Below, piece by piece: positions 24,896-33,624 of a DNA stretch of 64,000 nt; positions within the stretch are counted from its first letter, which is position 1; each line of letters starts with the position of its first letter. The position numbers and the translations under genes are program-made. The notes beneath the pieces are model-generated. The model made no database searches. It saw only the letters and a program-made list of their open reading frames with translations, and was not told where the DNA came from. Source of the stretch: Shewanella sp. ANA-3 (GTDB taxonomy: Bacteria; Pseudomonadota; Gammaproteobacteria; Enterobacterales; Shewanellaceae); contig NC_008577.1 in NCBI RefSeq assembly GCF_000203935.1, forward strand, positions 3,410,001-3,474,000. Reading direction: 5' to 3'.

Positions 24896-25435
24896 TTAGA
24901 AGCGGAATTTACCGCCGATATAAACGCCATCTTCGAAGGTAAAGTCACGGGCGTGATCATATTCGAAGGCAATCTTACGGTAACCCACATAGAACGCCAT
25001 ATTAGGGTTCACGCGGTACTGCACCTTTGAATCTAACTCGTATTGACCATCGACATTACCGAAAGACAATACCGATGGCGCATAGTAAGCGGCGGCATGC
25101 AAAGAGATATTTGGCCCTAACGCCAAGGCATAACGACCGCCCACGGACACGGCACTGCCGTTTGGCGCATCATCTGCCCATAACTGGCTTAACTTAGCAC
25201 CGACTTCGAAGTGGTGTACGCCAACATCATGGGTCATGTGCATTGCGCCTTGGGCAATATGACCACTGTCGTCTGAATAAATATATCCTAATACTGCATT
25301 GACATCTTTATTCACTTGCAGCTCTAACTCGGTAGAAACCACATCGTTGTTTAACCCAAGATTAAATTCTGACGCATTCACCTGCAGTGCGGCTGCACTC
25401 AATAATAAGACACTTGCTACTCTGAACTTAGCCAT
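24896..25435 (-). CDS. YfaZ-like outer membrane protein
   Basis: A 179-residue protein with a signal peptide (MAKFRVASVLLLSAAALQVN then A-S-E). Alternating beta strands of an eight-stranded-type barrel follow, ending in aromatic Phe (GGKFRF), the outer membrane insertion signal. 'VGGRYALALGPNISLHAAAYYAPSV'-type strands (shortened) and 'FYVGYRKIAFEYD' match the YfaZ family, whose function is unknown. Length is typical. Transcribed alone, convergent with the EamA gene. Confidence 0.8.
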   Translation of the reverse strand: MAKFRVASVLLLSAAALQVNASEFNLGLNNDVVSTELELQVNKDVNAVLGYIYSDDSGHIAQGAMHMTHDVGVHHFEVGAKLSQLWADDAPNGSAVSVGGRYALALGPNISLHAAAYYAPSVLSFGNVDGQYELDSKVQYRVNPNMAFYVGYRKIAFEYDHARDFTFEDGVYIGGKFRF

Positions 25436-25598
25436 AAAAACACCTCAATAATGACTGTGGGTAATGGCGCGGATCATACCGAATAAAAAAAGAAAATCTG
25501 CATATTTAGTTGAGAGTCGCGAAGATTTTTGAATTTGAAACCAAACGAAAACCGGTAAAAAACACCAATAAAACCTAAATTAAACAACTCGAAAACAT

Positions 25599-26108
25599 TT
25601 AGGGTGCAGGCACCCGATCTCCAACTAAAGATTGCATTATGCCGTCGATATCGACACTTTCCTGCAAAGCTAAGTAATACCAACCTACGGTATTCCCAGT
25701 GCCTCTAATACTTAAATAGTTCCGCCAAAAGTGAAATCCAGCTTTGAGTAAATTCACTCGACTGGCATTGTTCTCATCTCGAATGGTGGCAAATAACAGG
25801 GCAATCCCCTGTGCTTTAGCCACTTCAATCCGCTTAAGAGTAAGCCCTTGGGCTATGCCACGGCGACGGTACAAAGGCGAGACCACCAGATAACCGAGTT
25901 CCCCCACGGGGCCAGAACCTGCCTTAATCGCCGCGCAGCCAACCATCTCACCCTCGAGGGTTTTCGCCAATATGACAGCGCGGGACTGAGTAAAGGACTG
26001 ATGGTCGAGGGGATGCGCGTTATCATCCCGCCGATCGATTAATGCCGCCGCAGCCGCTAATTCGGCTGCGTTTTGGCAAAGGACAAATTGAATATCGTTT
26101 TGATTCAT
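25599..26108 (-). CDS. GNAT-family N-acetyltransferase
   Basis: A 169-residue acetyltransferase. The acetyl-CoA pyrophosphate loop is 'VSPLYRRRGIAQGLTLKRIE' (R-R-x-G-I-A/G pattern), preceded by 'MVGCAAIKAGSGPVGELGYL' as strands beta-2 to beta-4. The late 'NNASRVNLLKAGFHFWRNYL' holds the conserved Asn and Leu-x-x-x-Gly-Phe of motif B. The acceptor is unknown. It lies 28 bp after mgtE on the same strand and could be co-transcribed with it. Confidence 0.88.
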   Translation of the reverse strand: MNQNDIQFVLCQNAAELAAAAALIDRRDDNAHPLDHQSFTQSRAVILAKTLEGEMVGCAAIKAGSGPVGELGYLVVSPLYRRRGIAQGLTLKRIEVAKAQGIALLFATIRDENNASRVNLLKAGFHFWRNYLSIRGTGNTVGWYYLALQESVDIDGIMQSLVGDRVPAP

Positions 26109-26136
26109 ACAAATGAGTTAAACAACCAAAAGCCAC

Positions 26137-27507
26137 TTAGAGATACAGTATCGTCGCCATACCGAGGAAGGTGAAAAAGCCCACCACATCGGTCACTGTG
26201 GTTAAAATCACCGAGCCAGAGAGCGCCGCATCTTGGTTAAATCGCTGCAAGACCATAGGGACAAACACCCCGGCCAACGCCGCGACCGCCATATTGATCA
26301 AAATCGCGCAGCCTATCACTATGCCTATGGTGCTGTCGGCAAACCACCAGCCCGCCACCAGTCCAATCACAATCGCCCACAGGGTGCCATTGACTAAGCC
26401 AATGCCTAACTCGTTCTTCATTAAAGAGAATAAGTTACCCGCAGAAATCTGCCCCATCGCCATACCGCGGATCATCAAGGTGAGCGACTGACTCCCCGCA
26501 ATCCCGCCCATGGATGCCACTATCGGCATCAGCACCGCAAGTGCCACCACTTGAGATAAGACATTCTCAAATAACCCAATGGTTGCCGAGGCCAAAAATG
26601 CCGTGAGTAAGTTAATCCCTAACCATACGGCGCGGCGCTGCGCACCTTTGATGATCGGGGCGAATAAGTCGTCGGACTCATCCATACCCGCGGTCGCCAT
26701 TAATTGCGCTTCGTAATGTTCACGCACTAAGGCGGTGGCGGCCCTTAGGGTGACACGGCCAATCAGCTCCCCCGCCTCATCGATAACGGGTAACTCAATT
26801 TCACGGCTATGTTCTATCGCCTCGGCGGCATCGAGTAGCGTGGTATCCGCAGTTAAGGCACGGCTGTCTTCCGATAACAGTGAAATCAGCGGCTCAGAGG
26901 GGTAATGCTTGAAAATATCATAACGTCTTACCGTACCGAGATATTTATCCGCCTCATCGACAATAAATAAGTTGTCGTTACAGTCGAGTTCGATTCGCCT
27001 GAAAAACCGCTGCGCCTGAGCCACAGTAGCCTTATCGCTGAGCACTAACATTTGATGATCGGTATAACGACCAATCTCATTTTCAGAGTATTGGTCGTAC
27101 AGCTCGAAGCGCTGCCGCTGACGTTCGCCCATTTGCGCCAAGGCGCGGTCGGTAAAACTTTCGGGGAGATAATCACTCCACTCAATCAAATCCTCAGGAC
27201 TAAGCTGCGCGAATAGCAGATCCACCTCATTGTCGGGCATCTGCTTTAGGATCCCCATACGCGGATCGGCGCGCATTAAACTCAGCACTGTCACACGGTC
27301 ACTAAACTCAACCTGTTGCCAACGCTCGTAACGCTCGTCTAAGGGTAAAGACTCCAGCACTAAGGCAACCGTGCCAGGCTCAGCTTCATTTAAGATTTCA
27401 CTGAACACTTCAGCCTGTTCTTCACCTTCAACTTCAGTGAGTTGCTGAACAACCTGCCCGACATCGGCCTGTGTGTTTGTTTCGTATTCGGCTTCATGTT
27501 CAGTCAC
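26137..27507 (-). CDS. mgtE: Magnesium transporter MgtE
   Basis: A 456-residue Mg2+ channel. Order: N-terminal superhelical Mg-sensing domain (about 20-130), two CBS domains (about 138-255), a connecting plug helix and five membrane helices (about 290-455). 'MPIVASMGGIAGSQSLTLMIRGMA' (shortened) is the family's pore signature P-x-x-x-x-x-G-G-N/I-x-G-x-Q. The position usually occupied by Asn is Ile here, a common variant. The start is GTG 27507, with AAGGGCG upstream. High internal Mg2+ closes the pore through the cytosolic domains; no Mg riboswitch is visible in the 78-bp leader region. Confidence 0.93.
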   Translation of the reverse strand: MTEHEAEYETNTQADVGQVVQQLTEVEGEEQAEVFSEILNEAEPGTVALVLESLPLDERYERWQQVEFSDRVTVLSLMRADPRMGILKQMPDNEVDLLFAQLSPEDLIEWSDYLPESFTDRALAQMGERQRQRFELYDQYSENEIGRYTDHQMLVLSDKATVAQAQRFFRRIELDCNDNLFIVDEADKYLGTVRRYDIFKHYPSEPLISLLSEDSRALTADTTLLDAAEAIEHSREIELPVIDEAGELIGRVTLRAATALVREHYEAQLMATAGMDESDDLFAPIIKGAQRRAVWLGINLLTAFLASATIGLFENVLSQVVALAVLMPIVASMGGIAGSQSLTLMIRGMAMGQISAGNLFSLMKNELGIGLVNGTLWAIVIGLVAGWWFADSTIGIVIGCAILINMAVAALAGVFVPMVLQRFNQDAALSGSVILTTVTDVVGFFTFLGMATILYL

Positions 27508-27654
27508 ATAAACGCCCTTCTGCTGAGATAAAAATTAGCGTAACTATATTGATATTGAAGAAGATTAGCAAATCCACAAAATAAATTGTACACAAATAAA
27601 TTGATAACAACCAAACTATTATTTATGCTAATCACCACACCTAAGGAGGTAATG

Positions 27655-28140
27655 ATGACATCGACTATCTATAGCCATAGCGCAAACGACATTCAAGGCA
27701 ATCCAACGGCACTGGCACAATATCAAGGCAAAGTGATCTTAATTGTGAATACCGCCAGTGAGTGCGGTTTTACACCACAGTACAAGGGCTTAGAAGCGCT
27801 CTATCAAAAATATAAATCACAGGGATTGGTGGTTTTAGGCTTCCCATGCAATCAGTTTGGTGCCCAAGAAAAAGCTGATGAGAAAGGCATCCAAAGTTTT
27901 TGTGAACTCAACTTTGGCGTGAGTTTTCCGCTGTTTTCGAAAATAGAGGTAAACGGTGAGCACACTCACCCTTTATATCAGTACCTAAAAAAAGCCGCGC
28001 CGGGCGTATTAGGCACAGAACGCATTAAGTGGAATTTCACTAAATTCTTAATTAATCGTCAGGGCGAAGTGGTCGCTCGCTTTGCGCCAACCACAAAACC
28101 AGAGGCCATTAGTGACAAGATAGAAGCGCTTTTAAAATAA
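27655..28140 (+). CDS. Glutathione peroxidase (Cys-type)
   Basis: A 161-residue peroxidase. The catalytic tetrad is visible: Cys37 in 'NTASECGFTPQY', Gln67 in 'GFPCNQFGAQE', and Trp126-Asn127 in 'IKWNFTKFL'. Cysteine replaces selenocysteine, as usual in bacteria (BtuE type, which often uses thioredoxin as reductant). An additional Cys in 'SFCELNFGVSFPLF' could serve as the resolving residue. ATG 27655 is chosen because AAGGAGG ends 5 bases upstream; the open frame extends further without support. Reduces H2O2 and organic or lipid peroxides. Confidence 0.93.
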   Translation: MTSTIYSHSANDIQGNPTALAQYQGKVILIVNTASECGFTPQYKGLEALYQKYKSQGLVVLGFPCNQFGAQEKADEKGIQSFCELNFGVSFPLFSKIEVNGEHTHPLYQYLKKAAPGVLGTERIKWNFTKFLINRQGEVVARFAPTTKPEAISDKIEALLK

Positions 28141-28246
28141 TCCACACGCTATCCTATTGAAATTTTATTATTAAATAAAAAATTTAAGTTATTTTTTATT
28201 TTCGATGGAACTTTAATTCTATAAGCCCCTCAAACATATTGAACAG

Positions 28247-28345
28247 CGAATGTCTTTTTCATGTTCATCATTCTCCCTGGGGCTTCTAGCGCAGCCCCCT
28301 TGACCTAGGAATAGGTCACTAGGCAACCGATTGGTTGCCTTTTTT
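28247..28345 (+). ncRNA. Putative small RNA, copy 1 of a three-copy family
   Basis: About 100 nt. After TTCATCATTCTCCC (28264-28277) comes a hairpin GGGGCT / AGCCCC whose 8-base loop is TCTAGCGC (28285-28292). A second stem TGACCTA / TAGGTCA (28301-28318) follows, then the terminator GGCAACC / GGTTGCC with seven T. The 5' end is guessed from a shared CGAAT; promoter elements are weak. The terminator polarity fixes the plus strand. No Rfam family recognised. Confidence 0.6.
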
Positions 28346-28607
28346 TATGCCTATGTTTTATATGTAAAATAAATGTAGCTACGCACCAACAGCTCAATAT
28401 GCTGAGGCCAGCAAGGCCAAAAATAAATTTAAAATTTTTTAGCCGCCAACTGAACTTTATCAAAAGGTCTTAGTCTGACTATATGTAAGGATTAACAAAT
28501 CCGCTTTAATGCAGAATAGATTGCTAAATGAAAACTTTAGCAAAGGATTAAATGGATAAAATACGCCGTTTAATTCAATGAAACAGTTTCAAGTTAATGC
28601 ATAGAGT

Positions 28608-28731
28608 CGAATTGGTTGGTCGTTCATCATCATCTCCCTTTTGGGAAGCAATCGAATACACGCTAGCGCACTGCATTCCTTTGTCTCCTACTTTGATTCT
28701 TTTATGGCAACCTTAGGTTGCCATTTTTTTA
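28608..28731 (+). ncRNA. Putative small RNA, copy 2 of a three-copy family
   Basis: About 125 nt. GTTCATCATCATCTCCCTTT (28622-28641) is the unpaired stretch. A bulged stem GGAAGCA / TGCATTCC encloses the CTAGCGC motif (28663-28669). The terminator is TGGCAACC / GGTTGCCA (28705-28723) followed by seven T. TGCATAGAGT just upstream of the CGAAT could be an extended -10 element. Confidence 0.6.
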
Positions 28732-28740
28732 TCTGTATTT

Positions 28741-30555
28741 TTACCCCTTCAGCATCCTATCCAATTGCACTTGAATCGAAGGATGGTAGCCCGCCCTCGC
28801 ACTGGCATAGATTTGTTGTAACTCAGTGTGATAGCCAGCAACTTGCAATTCCGCATAAAGTGGACGAACAAACTTGCCGCGGCCAATGCGCTGCAAATAA
28901 GCACTTAAGGCGGGTAACACAGGATCATAATGATTACGGATAGCGACCCTAAACCAATCGCAGGCAATTTCAGCATTGCTAGACTCGGTCAACTTAAAGG
29001 TATCGTCCAAATCCATTAATTGCACCTGAGACAACACTTCGGGCAATTGGGTCAAAAAGTACTGCCAATGGTGAACTCGCCAACCTTTTGCCTTTAGCTC
29101 GCAGGCCGCTTTGCCCTGTAAGAAATCATCCAAGGCGCAATCAACCTTATCCAAACTTCGCGATGTGGGCCCCACATAACCTTGAGGCAAACCTTCGCCA
29201 TAAATCCACTCCAACAGCTCGGCTTCGCTGATTTTATCGGGATAGGTTTCGACTAAAGCCACTTTCGTGTATTCGACAAACACTTCGGTGGTGATCGCCT
29301 CAAAGGCAAAGTGCTGCACATAGGCAAACAGAAACTTATCGAATTCGACGCGGCCGAGGCGATGCTCTAACTCATGGACGAACATCGATGCCTTATCGTA
29401 GGTAAAACGGTTAAAGGCCAGATTAGGATCGGCCAGCTGCACATTGGCGGGCAGCGTTTGCCTGTGGAGTGGTAAAGCCGCCATTTCTTCTTGCAGTCGG
29501 CCAAACTCAATGACCCATTCCAGCTCGGCCTGCTCCTTGCCATAGACTTCTTCGACAATCCGATTGGTAAAGTAGGTCGTAAAACCTTCATTTAGCCAGA
29601 GATCGCGCCAAGTCGCGTTACTGACCAGATTGCCTGTCCACGAATGTGCCAACTCGTGGGCGACCGTCGACACTAAGCTTTTATCCCCCGCTATCAGAGT
29701 TGGGGTTAAAAAAGCTAAACGCGGGTTTTCCATGCCGCCGAAAGGAAAGCTTGGTGGCAAGATGATCATGTCATAACGTCCCCAGGCATAGGGGCCTAAG
29801 AGGGATTGCGCCACGTCCAGCATGTGTTCGGTATCGGCAAACTCAGTCGCTGCGGCTGCCAACATGCAAGGCTCGGTATACACGCCGCTGCGTGGACCTA
29901 TGGCTTGAAAAGCTAAGTCACCCACCGCTAAGGCCAGCAAATGGGTCGGAATGGGCTTTTCCATCTCGAATTGGAATTGCCCCTCGAGCGGTGTATCAGG
30001 GTCGTTCATTGCACTCATCACGGCGCGCATGCCCTTTGGCACCTCGACGTGCGCATCGAAGGTGATCCGCACCTTGGGCGAATCCTGCAAAGGGATCCAA
30101 CTGCGGGCATTAATGGGCTGAGACTGGCTAAAGAGATAAGGTAATGCTTTGCCCGCTGTTTGTTCAGGCGTAAGCCACTGTAGCCCTTCAGCCTCCGGTG
30201 AGGTTTGGTAACGAATATAGATTCGTTCGCACTGCGCTTGGGGTAACTGGATGACTAATTTCTGTCCGAGAATGTCATCGGCTGTTTCTAGATGAAATAC
30301 CAGCGCGGCTTCATCCGTCGTGACCGATAAAATGCTTAAGTCGCGACTATCGAGCCATAGCTCGCCAACCTGTGGTTCAAGATAGCGCAGTGACAGCGTT
30401 GCTTCCCCGAGCAGAGTACGAGTCGCAAAATCGACTTTTAGCGCGAGGGACAAGTGCGTGACCTGCACTTGGTCACTGTTGGCAAAGGAATGGTAATCTC
30501 GGGTTAAATCCCATGCTGCAGGTGCGATTGGCATTTGCTGATTTTCTAACGGCAT
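28741..30555 (-). CDS. M1-family aminopeptidase (leukotriene A4 hydrolase-like)
   Basis: A 604-residue zinc aminopeptidase. The N-terminal beta domain (1-200) holds the substrate-binding residues. The catalytic domain contains the exopeptidase signature 'GGMEN' (273-277) and zinc site HELAH (300-304) with the third ligand Glu323 in 'WLNEGFTTY'. The C-terminal helical domain (about 460-604) matches the leukotriene A4 hydrolase/aminopeptidase B branch ('LLEWIYGEGLPQGYVGPTSR'). No signal peptide, so it is probably cytosolic. ATG 30555 is chosen; a GTG lies one codon upstream. Flanked on both sides by the small-RNA-like units. Confidence 0.92.
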   Translation of the reverse strand: MPLENQQMPIAPAAWDLTRDYHSFANSDQVQVTHLSLALKVDFATRTLLGEATLSLRYLEPQVGELWLDSRDLSILSVTTDEAALVFHLETADDILGQKLVIQLPQAQCERIYIRYQTSPEAEGLQWLTPEQTAGKALPYLFSQSQPINARSWIPLQDSPKVRITFDAHVEVPKGMRAVMSAMNDPDTPLEGQFQFEMEKPIPTHLLALAVGDLAFQAIGPRSGVYTEPCMLAAAATEFADTEHMLDVAQSLLGPYAWGRYDMIILPPSFPFGGMENPRLAFLTPTLIAGDKSLVSTVAHELAHSWTGNLVSNATWRDLWLNEGFTTYFTNRIVEEVYGKEQAELEWVIEFGRLQEEMAALPLHRQTLPANVQLADPNLAFNRFTYDKASMFVHELEHRLGRVEFDKFLFAYVQHFAFEAITTEVFVEYTKVALVETYPDKISEAELLEWIYGEGLPQGYVGPTSRSLDKVDCALDDFLQGKAACELKAKGWRVHHWQYFLTQLPEVLSQVQLMDLDDTFKLTESSNAEIACDWFRVAIRNHYDPVLPALSAYLQRIGRGKFVRPLYAELQVAGYHTELQQIYASARAGYHPSIQVQLDRMLKG

Positions 30556-30817
30556 CACTTAGCTAACCTGTGGACGGAAAATTATCTGACCATATTATCA
30601 GCCGCTGATTTACCAACGCGCAATCGAATAAACCTTCCCCGCATCCGCATTTTGTAACAATGCTTGAGTTCAACTCTTGTCATAATCTATTTGAGTTAAG
30701 CTGCAAGATTAAAATTCACATACTTTTCAATGCATAAAGAAAAACATAAAAAATATTTTCAAATATTTTCTATTTTTGCTGAACTAATTTCACGCCCTTG
30801 AGTCAGATATTATGAAC

Positions 30818-30934
30818 CGAATCTTTGCAAGAGTTTCTTCGTTCATCATCATTCTCCTTTAGATGGTTTCTAGCGCGACCGTCCCCGGATTCCGAATTGG
30901 AATTTACAGCAACCTTATTAGGTTGCTTTTTTTA
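30818..30934 (+). ncRNA. Putative small RNA, copy 3 of a three-copy family
   Basis: About 117 nt, in the 490-bp gap between the aminopeptidase start and pstS. GTTCATCATCATTCTCCTTT (30841-30860) is the unpaired stretch. GATGGT / ACCGTC (with one G-U pair) encloses TCTAGCGC (CTAGCGC at 30870-30876). A small ATTCC / GGAAT stem follows, then the terminator GCAACC / GGTTGC (30909-30926) with seven T. The rest of the gap is AT-rich without other recognisable features. Confidence 0.6.
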
Positions 30935-31001
30935 TGTCCATTTATACCAATCACCCCAAAATGATAACCCCCTACTCAAGTTCGTGATTTAGGGCCCAAA
31001 A

Positions 31002-31026
31002 ACAAAAAGGGCCTCCGAAGAGACCC
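31002..31026 (-). terminator. Terminator of pstS
   Basis: On the minus strand GGGTCTCTTCGGAGGCCC forms a stem with a TTCG-type loop and is followed by TTTTTG, 20 bases after the pstS stop. Confidence 0.8.
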
Positions 31027-31047
31027 TTAAGGTTTAGCGATTAAGAA

Positions 31048-32019
31048 TTAGAGGCGGATACCTAACTGTTCTAAATCTTTAGCAACTACGCTCTTAGGTA
31101 GAGTCACATAACCGTCTTTTTCTACCACTTGCTGACCTTGCTTAGACAGCACGTAACGGATGAATTCTTTTTCCATTGGTGCTAAGTCTTTGTTTGGTTG
31201 CTTGTTCACGTATACATATAAGTAACGTGATAATGGGTAAGTACCATTCGCTGCGTTTTCTGCAGTCGCTTCGATAAACTCGTTACCTTTCTTCGCGATG
31301 GCAACAGCTTTCACGCCAGCAGTTTTATAACCGATACCTGAGTAACCGATAGCGTTCAGTGATTGAGACACTGACTGAACCACAGAAGCAGAACCTGGTT
31401 GCTCGTTTACGTTGGCCTTGAAGTCACCTTTACACAGAGCGTGCTCTTTGAAGTAACCGTAAGTGCCTGATACTGAGTTACGACCGTACAATTGTACGTC
31501 TTTTGCTGACCAGTTACCGTCAAGACCTAAGTCGCCCCAACGTTGGATATCGCTGCTACCACACTTGTGAGTAGAAGAGAAAATACCGTCAACTTGTTCA
31601 ACAGTTAAGCCTTTGATTGGGTTATCTTTGTGTACGAATACCGCTAAAGCGTCAATCGCAACACGAACTGCAGTTGGCTTGTAACCATAGTGTTTTTCGA
31701 AGGCTTCTTCTTCGTTAGGCTTCATTTTGCGGCTCATTGGACCGAATTGTGAAGTACCTTCAGTTAATGCTGGTGGCGCAGTAGAAGAGCCCGCAGCTTG
31801 AATTTGGATGTTTACGTTAGGGTACATCTGTTTAAATTCTTCAGCCCACAGAGTCATCATGTTGGCTAAAGTATCTGAACCTACAGACGAAAGGTTGCCT
31901 GATACACCACTTGCTTTCTCGTAAGTTGGCAGAGATTGATCAACAGATGCCATTGCAGTGGCAGAGAATACACCAGCGGCTGTGAGGGTCATCGCGCCGA
32001 CAAGCTTTTTCAGTTTCAT
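31048..32019 (-). CDS. pstS: Phosphate ABC transporter substrate-binding protein PstS
   Basis: A 323-residue periplasmic phosphate-binding protein. The signal peptide is [20 protein letters not shown] followed by TAMA. Phosphate-contacting segments are visible: '[15 protein letters not shown]' (T/S-x-G-S-x-T type), 'GSSTAPPAL' and '[13 protein letters not shown]' (R-x-x-S-G-T). It belongs to the longer-N-terminus PstS group seen in Shewanella and Vibrio. The permease and ATPase genes (pstC, pstA, pstB) are not beside it. Four Pho half-sites lie upstream, and phoR and phoB follow on the same strand further upstream, so it is expected to be strongly induced by phosphate starvation. Confidence 0.95.
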   Translation of the reverse strand: MKLKKLVGAMTLTAAGVFSATAMASVDQSLPTYEKASGVSGNLSSVGSDTLANMMTLWAEEFKQMYPNVNIQIQAAGSSTAPPALTEGTSQFGPMSRKMKPNEEEAFEKHYGYKPTAVRVAIDALAVFVHKDNPIKGLTVEQVDGIFSSTHKCGSSDIQRWGDLGLDGNWSAKDVQLYGRNSVSGTYGYFKEHALCKGDFKANVNEQPGSASVVQSVSQSLNAIGYSGIGYKTAGVKAVAIAKKGNEFIEATAENAANGTYPLSRYLYVYVNKQPNKDLAPMEKEFIRYVLSKQGQQVVEKDGYVTLPKSVVAKDLEQLGIRL

Positions 32020-32092
32020 TATGTGCTCCAGTAATAAGCTAACTAATTTCTAACTTAAGTTTCTTCAGACGCAGCCAGTATCAATCGCTACA

Positions 32093-32132
32093 ATGACAAT
32101 CCTATGTCCAAGATGTGACACTTAGATGACAA
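32093..32132 (-). promoter_or_regulatory. Double Pho box upstream of pstS (four half-sites, 11-bp period)
   Basis: Read on the minus strand, TTGTCAT, GTGTCAC, TGGACAT and TTGTCAT start exactly 11 bases apart. The PhoB consensus is paired CTGTCAT 7-mers with 4-base AT-rich spacers. The set lies 75-115 bp before the pstS start codon. Confidence 0.8.
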
Positions 32133-32150
32133 AACACATTTTTCGCATTT

Positions 32151-32213
32151 TTTTGAAAAAAACCTCGCACTCTTGAGGTTTAAAAAACAAAACAGACCAT
32201 AATGGCCTGTTTT
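32151..32213 (-). terminator. Two consecutive terminators after phoR
   Basis: First AAAACAG.CCAT / ATGG.CTGTTTT (32188-32213) with a T-rich minus-strand tail, then AACCTC / GAGGTT (32161-32180) followed by seven T on the minus strand. Together they insulate pstS from phoBR read-through. Confidence 0.75.
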
Positions 32214-32245
32214 ATATGTAAAAATAATATGCGTTTCTATGACAA

Positions 32246-33544
32246 TTATTTTTTGCGTTCAATCAAATGGGATGGGATCACAAAACTAAAGGTACTGCCT
32301 TTACCCAATTCGCTGCTGATATTGAGCTCACTGTGGTGATGACTCAAAGCGTGTTTCACAATGGCTAAGCCAAGGCCACTACCACCGGTTTGCCTTGAGC
32401 GCGCACTGTCGACGCGATAAAAACGCTCGGTTAAGCGGCTAATATGCTGCGGCGCGATCCCCTCACCGGTATCCGTCACACTAAAGAGGCCACCGGTTGC
32501 CACACTGCGCCATTGCACGGTAATTTTGCCGCCGGGCTCTGTGTAGCGAATCGCATTCGAAATCAAATTAGAACAAGCACTTCTAAGCTGTAACTCATTG
32601 CCATGGGAGTTAAGTCCCGCTTCACAGTGGAAGCTTAGCTCGTACTTGTCCTGCGCCAGCGCCTTAGCCTCTTCCTTTAAGACTTCCATCAGCTGCGCCA
32701 TGTTTACGGTGTTCTCAAGGTTAATATCCGCCGCATCTTCGATGCGTGATAACACCAATAATTGCTCCACCATCGACTGCATTCGCCGTGTCTGCTGCTG
32801 CATTAAGGCTAAGGGCTTAGCGTTCATCGAACCGGGTTCCGCCATGCTTTGCATCATCTCTAAATAACCCTGCAATACAGTGAGCGGGGTTTTCAGTTCG
32901 TGTGACACATTGGCGACAAATTCTTTACGCATACCTTCGAGTTGTCTTATCCGTGTAATATCGCGGGCAATGAGCAATAACTGCCGATCGCCATAGGCCA
33001 TGATACGGATTTCCAGCAGCCGTCTATCGGACACGGGCGAGGCCAGCTCTAAGGGATCTTTATATTTTCCGGCTTTGATATAGGCCGAAAAATCAGGATG
33101 GCGGATCAAGTTATCGATGCGTTGACCATTATCCTGTGGCCAGACAAAGCCTAATATCAGCTGAGCTAACTTGTTACACCATAAGATATTGTGCTCAGAG
33201 TCGAGCACGACTGCCGCATCGGGCAAGGCCTCGGCCCCTTGGCGAAAACGTCCTAGCAAGGCGGCTAGTTGACCCACTCGACGACGATTTTTGCCCTGTA
33301 GACGGTATATGCCGTTAAACACCCCTTCCCAACTGCCACTGCCCTGGGGAGGTGTTAATTTTCTATCTCGCCATAACCAGAAATTGAGACGCGCTAACTG
33401 ACGGTAATGCCAGAACACCAGTCCTAGCAATCCAATGATAAGTATCCAGAGGGGTTTCCCTACCAATAAACCAATCAGCAAACAAAGCAGTAAAAACACC
33501 GCTAAGCGCGAAAACAGCCGGTACCCTGAATAAGAGTCAAACAT
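32246..33544 (-). CDS. phoR: Phosphate regulon sensor histidine kinase PhoR
   Basis: A 432-residue inner membrane kinase. Two close N-terminal membrane segments (about 10-50) lack a real periplasmic domain, as in all PhoR. A charged region and a PAS domain (about 95-190, 'LPDAAVVLDSEHNILWCNKLA') follow. The dimerisation helix has the phosphorylated His in 'FVANVSHELKTPLTVL', and the ATPase domain shows N, G1 and G2 boxes ('NLISNAIRYT', 'VTDTGEGI', 'GSGLGLAIVKH'). Downstream of phoB in one operon with an 80-bp gap. Confidence 0.95.
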   Translation of the reverse strand: MFDSYSGYRLFSRLAVFLLLCLLIGLLVGKPLWILIIGLLGLVFWHYRQLARLNFWLWRDRKLTPPQGSGSWEGVFNGIYRLQGKNRRRVGQLAALLGRFRQGAEALPDAAVVLDSEHNILWCNKLAQLILGFVWPQDNGQRIDNLIRHPDFSAYIKAGKYKDPLELASPVSDRRLLEIRIMAYGDRQLLLIARDITRIRQLEGMRKEFVANVSHELKTPLTVLQGYLEMMQSMAEPGSMNAKPLALMQQQTRRMQSMVEQLLVLSRIEDAADINLENTVNMAQLMEVLKEEAKALAQDKYELSFHCEAGLNSHGNELQLRSACSNLISNAIRYTEPGGKITVQWRSVATGGLFSVTDTGEGIAPQHISRLTERFYRVDSARSRQTGGSGLGLAIVKHALSHHHSELNISSELGKGSTFSFVIPSHLIERKK

Positions 33545-33624
33545 AAATAAACCCAGACATCAGGCTAAATAGGAGGAGCACAAGATAGCTTAAAAGCTAA
33601 CCTGTGCCTATCTCTTATTTGGCA

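Larger units (their letters stand above)
28141..28740. other. 600-bp gene-free stretch holding two RNA-like units
   Basis: No credible protein gene. It contains units 1 and 2 of a repeated RNA-like element (28247-28345 and 28608-28731), each ending in a terminator on the plus strand. The sequence between them (28346-28600) is AT-rich and I see nothing else in it. Confidence 0.7.

Noticed and set aside
24821..25030. 69-codon plus-strand ORF over the yfaZ-like gene end
   Set aside because: Antisense to a convincing outer membrane protein gene.
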